Below, one piece after another: positions 13,771 through 25,401 of a stretch of 64,000 nt of DNA. This DNA comes from Whalleya microplaca. Taxonomy: Eukaryota; Ascomycota; Sordariomycetes; Xylariales; Xylariaceae. The DNA is taken from positions 372,001-436,000 of the forward strand of contig MU385736.1 of the NCBI GenBank assembly GCA_022497155.1. The letters run 5' to 3'. Within the stretch, counting starts at the first letter, position 1. Every line of letters begins with the position of its first letter. The notes under the pieces are model-generated. The model was not told the origin of the DNA. It was given only the letters and a program-made list of their open reading frames with translations, and did no database searches. The position numbers and the translations under genes were made by a program.

Positions 13771-16700
13771 ATTGGGTACGTAGGAGAAAGAGGTGCTGGG
13801 ATACAATGGTGTTGAAGGCAGATCACGGCTCCTCCTTCGTAGAAATGGGTCGAGAAAAGGTCGAGCTGAGTACACAGCCTCGCGGCGGAAGGCAAATGTG
13901 TTCGTGTAATCGGGATCGGGCGTGCAATTCGGCCATCGACGGGAGGCAAGATGAGCTCAGCTGTGGGAGGCGAAATCGAGATATGGATGAACAATGGACA
14001 ATGGACGGTCTGAGACAGTAGTAGGTAACAGAATATAAAGTTTGTCGAGATCTGGCGCGATGGCAGAAATTCCCACTAGAGCAGAGGCGCAGTTCCGCTT
14101 CACCGTAGTCGATTGTGTCAATTGTGTCGTAAACAAAGCGTATTCCGAAGCATAACACTCGACCACAGGACCACTGTGCCCAGGTAGCACGTCCGGTATC
14201 GAGACCAATTCGTGTTGTTCGTAGCCGGTATTTCGGTAGGTAGTCAGCGATCGATGGTCGATAGTCGCCGGTCGAGGGAAGATACGGATGTCTTGCAAGA
14301 ATGATCGAAGGGCGTAAACAATACGACTGTGGTATGTTGAGTAAAAGGTTATGGCATGTTTCGGGACGGTTTGTGTGTGTTGAGAGGTCGGGAGGAGGCA
14401 CAGATAGTAGAGAGACCTAAGGTGAGCACAGCATGGAAGGGCTGAGGCTTTGCAGATGGTCACAAAGGAAGATGAGATAACCAATAACCCATTCGAAGGG
14501 CTGGCTGGCTAGTGAATGGTCAGAAGGAGGTCAGTGACTCAGCAAGGCGAACAGAGTTGCTGAATTGTCTGTGCCATCGACCCAAGCGGCATACGATGAG
14601 GGCATACGATGAGAGAGAGAAGAGGCGTGTCCGTGTCAGAGGCGCAACTTTGATTGTTGTGTTGTTGTTGTTGTACAGTACAAACAGCTAATCCGGACCC
14701 AAGATCGGATTGATCTGGTATTCTTGGTCGGTAAAAATAAAATAAAACAAATATTACCGGAATAGGATTCCCAGGATTTTCATCAATTCGACATGGTGAG
14801 GGAGAAGGAGTGAATATGTCTAACCTAGCGGTATTGTGAATTGAATGGGACTTGACTGACTGAAGAGCAAGCAAGCAAGCAAGCAACCTGAATGGAGATG
14901 GAGATGGACGGCCAATTGGGAGATGCCTCTGCCCAGCTGCTTAGGTGTATCTTGAAACAAAATTGGGGGCCCTGGCACGCCTGGGGTCAATGGCATGACA
15001 TGGCATTCGAGGTACCTTAAGTACCGGGCGGGTACATAATATAGTATGTACGTGCATATCTCCAAATCCGGCCGGTAACCTCGCGTACAGTATACCGCTT
15101 CTTCAGTTCAGCACGGCATCGAGATATCTGTATCGGCTACATGTGCGTCACCCATCAATTTCCCATCAACGAACCCTGTCGCATCTCAGTATACTCGCAA
15201 TACTCTACGGGCAGGCGCCGACGCGTACCTGTCCAGGTACCTCCAATGCACTGCCCTACACTTACATACAATGGGTGTAATAGACTTTCACAAACTCCAA
15301 CTTTATTAATGTTCTTATGTTTCTTATGTTCTTACTATGCTGCCTCCTTATGTATGGGGTACATATAAACACGCCAGCACCGGCGCCGGCGCCAGCATGG
15401 TTTCGATAATGAGTGCGACTTGGCACAACGTATTACCACTTCCACTTCTTGTTTCTTGGTAAATTTGCCGACTATCGACGGCCTGATCGTCATATCATTC
15501 CCCTCTCTCTCCCCGAAAAACGAGTGCATTTCTGCTTGTGCACGATGCCACAAATTCAACAACAGAGATTAACAGCCCCCTTCCTAAGTAAATTCTACAT
15601 AGTAAGACCCATCGCTAGCAGCCGGCTTTTACCTCGAGAGGAGAGGTTGTGCGACCTTCGGCCAATGGGATGTCGCCAGCCAAGGTTCACGGTGGCGCCA
15701 AGGGAGGCTGTGTCGACGGAAGCGACAGCAAGGGGCCGGCATACCCTGGGCGCAGTTTGTTTAGCTTTCTGGTATTCCTCGGGAAGCATCTCTGATCTGT
15801 CTGTTTGTGCAAATCCGCCCCAGACATAGTTCCATAATAACTTCGTAATTTTTCTCCAATTTGCCTCCTCCGAGACAAGTCTGGGCTCAAGAGGTTATCA
15901 AGCTATGATCACTAACAGTTGAAACTACCTGACTAAAATATGCTTAAAGAGGGTGGTAACACAGATATGGAATACGTATGTTCAGGTTTACAACTCATCA
16001 CTCCAGTCACTTCATCTGATAACTAGCGTTGATGACTCTCAAATGCATACGCCGCAGCTGATACATAGACCTAGTGAAACATAAGACTCTGCGATTCTTG
16101 TCAGTTTAGAGTTGACTTGGCTTTTTCTCTCTCTGAAACATCTTGGAGAAACGGCTGTTTACTGTAAGTCACTCTAGCCTATTAGTGCCCAAGCTCAGGC
16201 TCAACAATCTCGACTCACCAGACTTCAACTATCTACACGTATCGTACTATCGTACACAGTCCTCCTGATCTAAGAACTTGGCAATTTACTTGGTACGTAA
16301 GCCAAGATGCACCAGCACGCACTCTCTGTCAGGAACAACACATCTTAGGAAATACCCTTGGGCCATATCAAAATGTTGAATCACCGCCCTTTATGCCATG
16401 TCAGCTAGCTACGATTTGGCTTCGTTCACCAACCTGCCAACCCTCTGGTCAGCCTCACCGTCACGTTAGATATACTACGCAGTGCAACAATATGATATTC
16501 CCTTAAGACTACCTAAGGTTGCCCAGGCTTCCTTGCATGCAAGTTAGCCCACGCTAAATTCGCGTTATCGCCCCCCACGTGGAACGTCACTGGACAATCC
16601 AATTAGGACGGCGGCATTATGTCCATACCTAGTCAAGAGCTCAGGTATCAATGCCTTATTTGTTGATAGACGATTATGTAAGTGTAGTGGGAAGAGGAGC

Positions 16701-19700
16701 CCAAAAGCACTCAATATCAGGGCGAAATACATACAATAGTTGAGAGTGGTTTGCAGGTTAGGTAGTCAATTCCTATGTACATCTTTATGAGCCACTGCGT
16801 CTAACATAATCTAACTTTAAATATCTCACGGGATAGGCGGAGTACATAAAATTTACCATGGCTCTACAGCCCCTTTCAAGCAACGCCTCGAGTTCCTTTT
16901 TCTCTTGGGAATAATACTAGCAATTGGAATTTCCTGTTGACGGTGAAATACAGAATTCAACGCTCTATCCAAAAATGATGTTACTGTTAGCATATTCCCC
17001 GACTATGTTTCGGTTATCCTTCATTCCGTTACGACTATATCCTGAATCTATAGCCAGTTGTTTCCTTGCCCCACTTTGCACTGCCATCTCTAGACCCTTA
17101 TTATCGGACGTGTCTCCATCTTGAAAGGCCCCACGACAGCGCCAGCGCTAAATTATCTCCGTATGTACTATGTAATAACGTACGCCCAGAAGCGTGGTTC
17201 TTGCTAAAAGCCTAGACACAGAGGCAGCCAGCAATCCAAAACCAGGTAAAGCTTGGATTTCATGTGCAAGAAAATACGGGGAAATGGTACACGTATGAAC
17301 TCAATTCATACTTGCGACGCGGTCCGCGCCTTGGTGTGTCCTGGCGGCACGCAATGCTATCGTATTCACTATCAGACAATTTGTCGCCCTTCATGCGCAG
17401 TGTTTTAAGCGATTCGCAAAGTCCGTCCGGAGATGACGTTCCCGGACAGCATAGCCTCGCAAGTACTATATGTAGTCTTCAATACCTCAAATAGGACATA
17501 AACGCCGATATCGAAATTGGACCATTCCACTTACCTACTCCACGGGACGAAGGAATTCACCAAGTTTACTACTACGTATGTGCGCACCACGCGGGCCAAT
17601 AACGACGAGCACCTAATTACACGCCGTAGTACATACGTAACGAGAAAGTTTTGTCGGGTACCTACTAAAAGTATGCAGGTGCGGGAAGAGCAGGCATCTT
17701 CCGCCGATCGTTCGTCTGATCGTTCTACGATAGGCGGATGAGATACCTCGCCGTCCACTCTAACCATGTCCGATCATAGCTCGACGGTTTCTAGAACGCG
17801 TGAGTGCGGGTCAGGCTTCCACTCTGGATTCCCAGCTAACGATATCTCGCTTAGTCACTAGCCAGGCGGTGGACAAAATAATTTACAATGTATAAGTATA
17901 TATGTACATATAAAGCTCTTGTCACAGCATCCACTGACACTAGGTAACACGTATTATGCAAATTATTTGATTCTTCAGGTGACTGGTACAGGTAACTTTA
18001 GCCTTGGAATGTGCAATATGTTGAGTACATATATGTAGGAAAGCTAACACCTTTGCACAGACCAATCACATGTAACTCGACGGCATTACATACTATGCTA
18101 GTATTCTCTTCTCCACTTACCTTATTCGGCAGTTTTCAGTGTACACTCCGACAGCCCGGGCTGCACCGTAGACGGTAGGTACCCAATAGGTAGGTCTAAC
18201 CTAAGAAGGCCCGAGACATAACAGCAATATCATCTACCGCAGATGCAATCCAGAGGCACAACAACCGTATATTACCGCTCCGAGGCTGCGGTTCTTCGAT
18301 CGACAGTGGCCGCTACCCATCATTCGGCTGATCCACATCTCCAATAGTCCAGAGAAAGTTTAATAAAGATCACCAACTCTCTATGAAGACTATGGCAGTA
18401 ACAGATGATGGCTTCCGGCAGGAGACATCGTCAACTACCTCGCCAAAGCATACTCGTCCAATATGGCAATACATATTTGCGATGGCTACATCTTACAAAT
18501 ATATTTATATTTATATAGATATCAATATATTATGTATTCAGCGCGGACCAATCGCTATCTGTGCTCTTCATGTAGTATGTATGTACAATTGTAACCACAC
18601 AGCTAACAACAGCACAAGTGCAGTTTCTGTGCCTTACTTCTCACCATAGCATCGGGTTCACAGCTTCCAATAGGCTACGGGATGAGAGCCGTTGTCACCT
18701 CACCGTGGCTGTGCACAATAGTTCAGAGCCCTCGTCTCACTATGATATAGGGATCATGATCACCACCACCACCACCAACAACAATACCACCATCACTAAC
18801 ACCGCTCATGGTAGCGGACAAGGCAAATACCGCAAACCTCCATTCCCCCGGAGATTCTCACGGTTTTACAAAGATTATCGATCTAAGAAGGTCGGTTCCC
18901 TTACGCTTTAGATACGCCTTGGCGCCATAGCCTCACTCGGCATTACAATGCTTAGTATGCCTACATATGTAACCACCACCGCGTGCTAAGATTCGCAGAA
19001 TCCGCGATAGCTCTTACTAGAAGCTAGTCAAACATCCCAAGGACATGACAGTGTCTTACTCTTCAACCCCATTGCCCAACTTCGTTATAACGAATTGCCA
19101 GACGAAAAGAAATGTAAGTTAGCATGTCGTACATATGCAGACAAAAATCCCAAAATGACGGATGCCCCATTGCTATGAGCAGCTCTTGGCTCCGAGACAT
19201 ATTCTAATCCACCTACGGTATGATATTTGCGACCCTATCACATTTCCAGTCACGTTCTACGACCTAAGAACTTGCATTTTCTTGCATATGGATCCGTACT
19301 ACGTGGCAAATCACATTTTCCCTGTGTTCCACGACAGAGAAAACACCAATACAAGTCCCTTCGAATATATTAGTCAGCAGTCCAGATCTACATACATAAG
19401 CACCTAGCCTCATCTTATATATCTCGTATGGCAGACATTACAGCGCCTAGCCGAGTCTGTCTCTTCGTGATACTGGCTTGACTCGAGGATAGCGGTTGTG
19501 AATGGATATCGTAGAACGCCCCCACGTACCATATATATACTCAAAATAACTTGAGAGAATCTAGAACGTGTGAGTGCTACTGCTCTAAGATATTCAATAT
19601 CTGCCTAGCTGTATTCTGATTCCAATCGATACCTACGTGGACGCCATCAGTTGACTATAGAAGTTACAGAAGAGTTATTCTTACTCTATGCGTACTGCTA

Positions 19701-20575
19701 GAAATAAAAGTTTACAACTACTAACCTAAAGCCTTAAAGGTCTAGATACTCCAGCCACATATATCAAGAAACTACTTTTATGGTTCACAGCCAGTCACCC
19801 TGTTAGAGTTATCTGCTCCTTAAACAATGTCCGACTGCCTAGGACTCTACAACCGAATTTCTAAACCAAAACTTATTTCAAAGTCTAGTAAAGAAATGAA
19901 ATAAAATTCCGGGGCGGATAGGGGATATAATGGTTATAACTTATTCTCTAAGATTCTTGCAATCCATTAACGAAGGACGCGTAATTTTTGCCCCTACATA
20001 GCCCCCGAGGCTGTTCTCGTTGCTAGAATATTCCTAGAGTTACGAGTGACAGTCAACAGTCTCACCGTACTTGTGAGCGCTTTTTGTATTCCACTTAGGA
20101 GAAGGTCCGGTAGCCTTGAAGACTTAGACATGAGGAACCAGATGTACTATTACAAAAACATTGGCCATTGTCTTTACGTTTCACGTCCAAAGCTGACGTA
20201 AAGAATATTCGAGAGATAGCATTGCTAATTACCCTTCATAATAAACAGCTCAAGAATGCTGTGTGGTAATTTCCTTGTTCGTCTCTTGCTCATCGCCAAG
20301 GAGAGCAAGAGCCATCAACTTCATGCGAAGCACCCTATATTCACCGAAATCATAAGTCACTCCCACAGGCCCGAGGCTTGTTGGCTTCATCAAGTAGACA
20401 ATGCACTTGAGAAGCTCATAGCCTAATCTCGAAATCAAATACATTGCTTTAGAGGATCATACGCTTTTTTAACATGAACCAAGGCACTATGTGATGTACA
20501 GAGAGGCATAGATAGCCAAGGCGGAACGTAGACAATACATAACACATGTCCTAGGCAAATGTCATTAGTCTGATT
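13771..20575. other. Long AT-rich gene desert, left part
   Basis: The first ~1 kb is the 5' flank of the calcium pump gene, with several overlapping frames on the minus strand (13823-14484) that have no recognisable content. The rest is AT-rich, full of stops in all frames, with simple-sequence tracts (GCAA run at about 14868-14885, CAC/CAA runs near 18755-18785, TATA-rich tracts near 18500). No tRNA, rRNA or transposon protein was recognised. Confidence 0.6.
20568..20575. repeat. Left 8-bp target-site duplication of hAT-like element
   Basis: GTCTGATT directly precedes the left terminal repeat and is repeated exactly after the right terminal repeat at 21137-21144. Confidence 0.85.
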
Positions 20576-21136
20576 CAAGGTTGTAATCCACTCCACGCTA
20601 ATCCACGCGTGGGCCACTTTGTGGGAGCCACTCCACTCCATTCCACTTTATCTGACCTTGCTGCTGACTAATCCACGTCCACTTGAAGCTATCGTGGGTG
20701 GAAGTGGGTGGAAGTGGGTGGGTGGGTGGACTAACTGTGGAGTAGGAGGTCTGCTGCTAGTAATTACTAATAAAATGGCTGGTTTTCCTAACAGGTAGTA
20801 TATCTGATAGCGGTAGCTAATATACGCCGTACTTATGGCTAAAGTATAGCTAATATACGCCTTATATCTGTGGCTAGTATACGCCTTATATCTGTGGCTG
20901 GTATACGCCTTATATCTGTAGCTGGTATACGCCTTATATCTGTAGCTAGTATACGCCTCACTTATAGCTGATACGCCTTATATTTGTGGCAAATTCACGT
21001 CCACTTTGTGGCCACCCACTCCATATAACCTCTTGGTAGATTTACTTAATTTATTCTATATGACTCCATCGTGGATTAAAGTCTACCCATTCTATATGAG
21101 TGGCTGGTGGAGTGGGTGGAGTGGATTACAACCCTG
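20576..21136. mobile_element. Non-autonomous hAT-like element (MITE), 561 bp
   Basis: The element begins CAAGG and ends CCCTG. The two ends are inverted copies sharing GGTTGTAATCCACTCCAC; the right end read in reverse begins CAGGG, which is typical of hAT termini. It is flanked by a perfect 8-bp direct duplication (GTCTGATT), the hAT signature. Many subterminal copies of TCCAC/GTGGA lie inside both ends (20585-20740 and 21000-21130), as expected for transposase binding sites. There is no coding capacity for a transposase, so it would need one from elsewhere. The centre carries a 24-bp tandem repeat. The exact duplication suggests that insertion was fairly recent. Confidence 0.85.
20854..20990. 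repeat. 24-bp tandem repeat inside the hAT-like element
   Basis: Four near-identical units of 24 bp (start TATACGCCTTATATCTG) lie at 20854, 20878, 20902 and 20926. Degenerate copies follow to about 20990 and precede from about 20813. Differences between units are mostly single G/A changes. Confidence 0.9.
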
Positions 21137-21144
21137 GTCTGATT
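21137..21144. repeat. Right 8-bp target-site duplication of hAT-like element
   Basis: GTCTGATT, identical to 20568-20575, directly after the right terminal inverted repeat. Confidence 0.85.
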
Positions 21145-23270
21145 CAGAAACCAAATCCCAGAAACCAAATCCCTAAACTAGTCCATGCGTCAAAATCTCA
21201 GCGCATTGCCAATACAACAAGGCGTCTATGTAGGAGGTTGTCATCATTAGGGGCAAGGCAGAACTTGAACTGCCAAGCCATGGGCAATGCCCCAGCGTTC
21301 CACCCCTGAACCATGCGCAAGGCAGACAACGATGAAATCAATGGAAAGCCTTGTGAGAATGATCCTTTGAGACATTGCCAATCTACTCATCAATATCCCA
21401 TATATCTGAGAATAGGCAGGAAGGAACTAAGGGTATATTTGGCGATCTCATGGCCTGACGTTGTAGTAGCCTTAGGTCTGACTAATTGGAGATCAATCCT
21501 TCCCGAAACTTGGACATTAATAAGGTTGGAAATTGTTAATGGGTGAGAATTACGAAGCCTCATAGATGTCACATTGAGTCTACTTCTAATGTATCATAGA
21601 TCCTTATGTCTATAACGTAGACGCCTCATGTCCGTGTGGGGCGTCGATGCCGAACAAAAAACAAGACTGGGCTGACTCGTTTGGAAGATAGGAGGTATGT
21701 ACCTCTTTGTTCTACAAACCTGTCTCGGTCTCTTCTTGCTTTATACAACAGGTCTTACAACAGCTTGTTGTCCATGCAAAACATCCCCATGATAGGTCTG
21801 CTCAGCTCACGCTTGGAAGACAAGCCAAGCAACCCCAAGAAGGAACCGGATTAGACTTGGGCAGGATTCGGAACATTCTACCACAAGAACAGCGGTCCAG
21901 AATGTCAGCGGCTTGTAAGAATGGTGGTGACCATTCCAAACATCGGAAGGTATTCGGGTAAGTCTTTGAGACATTCAAGACTGCGTGACGACGTAGACGA
22001 TATATGGTGATGTCTTCGACAAGAGAATTTCTATGTTGGTTAGTTCAGTCTCCAACCTCATTCCTCTTACTCTCTGTATCTACACCTGTAGGATAATAAA
22101 ACTCCTTATAGTTGTCACAGCACCAGATAGCGTAGTCATAGCGCGTAGCGCTATAAGGTTGCTATATAGCTTCCTCTTTCTTCATTGTGTAACATCAAAA
22201 GTCATTTCTAGAACCACCAGCGGCCGAAGGCCGTGACAATAGTGAATCAACAGAGGCATTATAATTTATGCCCGAATTCGCATTATGTTAAGTTAAGATG
22301 AATAAAGTCGTTGTTTAATATGTAAGTTCCATTTAGTTCAACCTGTTCAATGTCAGCATAAGAAATAATATCGATTATGTTTATTTTTTTACCTTTGAAT
22401 TGATAGAGAGAATTAGATAGAGCTACTTTTTATATATATTTCGTTGTAGACTAAGAAATTTGAATTTTGGCTAGGTACTAAGCCTCTAAAGTGGGGCACC
22501 AATACTCACGATGCTAGCACCCAACTTTTAGTACGAATGGCAATGATGTTTTCAACAAGATGTCTTCAAGAAGATGTCACCAAAGCCGCTCAACCGGAAG
22601 CTTTCCGTTCCTACCACTGCAGACTCCGTATATGACCAAGTAACCATCCTAGTCTAGGTAAGATTTCTGAGCCAAGCACGGTTGATTTACGTACATACGC
22701 AGTAACTAGTTAAGGTAGTCTACGCCGCAATCCCACTGCTCAACCCACCCTTTTTTATCTCGATGATAGCTTAGCAGTAAGACCAGTAATAAGGCAAAAC
22801 AGAGTGTGTGATATCTCCTCGCGTGGTAAAAAGTAGGCGCCATTGAAGGTTTGGAGTAGGTATCTTACTTGCCAGTGAAACTACAATCTCTTCTACATCA
22901 ATTATCACATCTTTTCCGCATAGCTATAAACTATAATCCACGACAAGTCTACGAGTAAACGGTTCGGATGTGATACCGTTAAGCTAAGATAATGTGGGTA
23001 ATTTGTGGAACTTACTTAAGGAGATGAGATGATCGGTGATAGTGTCCAGCTATGCCCCTCTTCTTAGTCTATCTGTGGAACGAATGGCAAGCTAACGACT
23101 GCAAACGAATCAAGTGTTATGTATTGCGAAAGTGATTTTGGAGATCCAATGTATGTGTGAAACCCTGTCGAGTTGTGGGGGACGTAACAGGTATTATCGA
23201 GATTCTCAATGGAGGTCGGTGTTCCTGTTCCTGACAACTCTTCTGCACCCTGCTGTCCCTCTCGACGACA
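21145..23270. other. AT-rich gene desert, right part, and 5' flank of P450
   Basis: Apart from the tRNA-like relic I see only short frames without family motifs. A 14-bp direct duplication (AGAAACCAAATCCC twice) lies just right of the hAT-like element, near 21147-21173. The last few hundred bases must hold the promoter of the P450 gene starting at 23271. Confidence 0.55.
21251..21321 (-). other. tRNA-like relic (tRNA-Gly-like), probably not functional
   Basis: On the minus strand there is a perfect 4-bp D-stem (GTTC..GAAC) around AGGGGTG, resembling the polymerase III A box of tRNA-Gly, and a B-box-like GTTCAAGTTC within a GGCAG/CTGCC stem. The acceptor arms do not pair and the anticodon stem is poor. 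It may be a decayed tRNA or a tRNA-derived SINE head. The resemblance is by eye only. Confidence 0.25.
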
Positions 23271-25401
23271 ATGATCCTGTCATCGCTCGTCCTCAGCCTC
23301 GCGGTCGGCCTTGCTATCGCGTATGTAATCGGCAGAGCCCTGAGCTCTTTGAAAAATGCCGATCGTCCTCCGCTACCACCAGGACCCAAGGGTCTCCCAC
23401 TGGTTGGAAATCTAAACGACTTGCCCAAGCCGGGCGTGTTCGAAGCTCACCATTGGTTGAAGCACAAGGAATTATACGGTTCGTCTCACCCTTGGTCACT
23501 ACAATGTGATCTTAGCATGTCCATCTTTCGACTGATACAAGGCGTTGCTTGCCGCCAATAGGCCCAATTAGCTCCGTAACCGTGATGGGCCAAAGCATCA
23601 TAATTATCAATGATGCGCGGCTTGCACTTGAGCTTCTGGAGAAGCGGTCGGTGAAGTTCTCGTCAAGACCTAGGCAGGTCTTCGGTGGTGAGATGTATGT
23701 TTGAAATGCCCTCCACTGCCTAGCTTGATGTCAGGCAATGGGCTAATGGTATTCTATAGGGTGGGTTGGGAAAATTCGCTCGGGTTATCCCCATACAATG
23801 ATCGTTTCCGGGCTCACCGCAAGAACATGAATCGCATCATCGGTTCTAAGACGACTGCTGCACAATTCAATACCTTGCAAGAGGCCGCAGTAGGCCACTT
23901 CCTGGTTCGTGTCTTGGACAGCCCAGAAAACCTCATAGATCATATAAGAAAGTCGGTCTCCCCTTATCGATAGAATTGCCATAGGGCCATTGCTAACAAG
24001 TCGATTGTCTAGGGAGGTGGGCACAATCATATTGAAGATTGCATACGGCTATAATACAAAGGTGCAAGGGAATGACCTTCTAGTAGATATAGCTGGTGAT
24101 GCCATGGATAAATTTGCAACGGCCACAGTTCCTGGAGCCTTCATAGTTGATATGATGCCCTTCTGTAAGTGTGCTTATAACTAAACAGAGTACCATGAAA
24201 AATATAATCTAACCAGCGACAGTGAGATATTTACCGGATGTGAGTAGCACACAGTCATCTATTCCACTTACCTATTTCACAACCAGAATTTCCCTACTGG
24301 GGCATGATCGGGAGTCTACCTCATACTCCCGAGACATGTTTTGAAAACTCCCAATAACTTTCCAGGCCGTCTAGAAAGAAAATGTACTGACTCCTGTTCC
24401 TGTAGTGGGCTCCTGGGACTGGATTCAAGCAACTTGCCAGCCAATGGGCAGCTGAGCTCACCGATGTAGCAGAAAAGCCTTACGCTTTTGTCAAACACCA
24501 GATGGCCGAAGGCAAGAACGAGACGTCATTCCTATCGCGGCTACTTGAAGCCGGTGATTCAGACCCAGAGGAGAAGTTTACAAATAAATGGTCGGCTATG
24601 TCTTTATATACCGCAGGGGCGGATACGGTGAGCCCCCTTTCCACTTTATGTCGGGACAGCTTCATACTAAATCTTTCAGACTGTATCGGCTCTTGCATGC
24701 TTCTTTTTAGCCATGACCGTCTATCCAGAGGCACAGAAGAAGGCACAAGAGGAGATTGATCGAGTTATAGGACAGAATCGGCTACCTACCATGGCCGATC
24801 GTGTAAACTTGCCATATGTCGAGGCTACGGTGAAGGAAGTTCTCCGCTGGCATCCTGTTGCGCCAATGGGCCTCCCACATACTAATACTGAGGATGATGT
24901 CTGCGAAGGATATTTCATTCCAAAAGATTCCATAGTGTGTCCAAACGTTTGGTGAGTAATCCGACCGAAAACTATAGATATAAACCCATCTGATAGTTGA
25001 TTAGGCATTTCACCCATGATCCAAATGTCTACGATGACCCAATGACTTTCAAACCCGAACGATTTCTGGCAACAGATGAACATGATCCGGCTCCAGATCC
25101 CAGCATGTTCGTGTTTGGCTTCGGGCGTCGAATTTGTCCTGGTCGCATCCTTGCCGACAACACCATATATCTCACCATCGTGCAGTCCCTGGCCGTGTTT
25201 AACATCAGCAAAAGCCTGGAGAATGGGAAAGAAGTTGAGCCTGCCATCAAGTTCGAACCGGGCGTGGTCAGTCATCCTGTGCCGTACAGTAACATGATCA
25301 AGCCAAAGTCTGCTCACCACGAGGAGTTGATAAGCTCGATCGTAAATACGTATCCATGGCAGGAGAGTGACAGCGAAGTTTTAGAGACTATAAGCTACTA
25401 G
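23271..25401 (+). CDS. Cytochrome P450 monooxygenase, eight exons (OrdA-like group)
   Basis: Model: join(23271..23478,23562..23694,23760..23951,24013..24164,24223..24239,24406..24627,24680..24951,25005..25401), 530 aa. An N-terminal membrane anchor is followed by the proline-rich hinge PPLPPGPKG. The I-helix AGADTT is rebuilt exactly across the intron at 24628-24679. It is followed by the K-helix motif EVLR, then FKPERF, and the heme ligand Cys443 in FGFGRRICPG. P450s of this shape insert one oxygen atom using electrons from a reductase at the ER. Similarity by eye is to fungal enzymes of the O-methylsterigmatocystin oxidoreductase type, but substrate cannot be inferred. The donor after exon 3 (GTCGGT) is weak and exon 5 is only 17 nt, yet the reading frame and family sequence continue across both. 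No neighbouring biosynthetic gene lies within 2 kb on either side. Confidence 0.9.

Noticed and set aside
13823..14484. Overlapping minus-strand frames of 192 and 175 aa upstream of the calcium pump
   Set aside because: No recognisable content and they lie directly in the 5' flank of that gene; two different frames are equally open, which points to chance.
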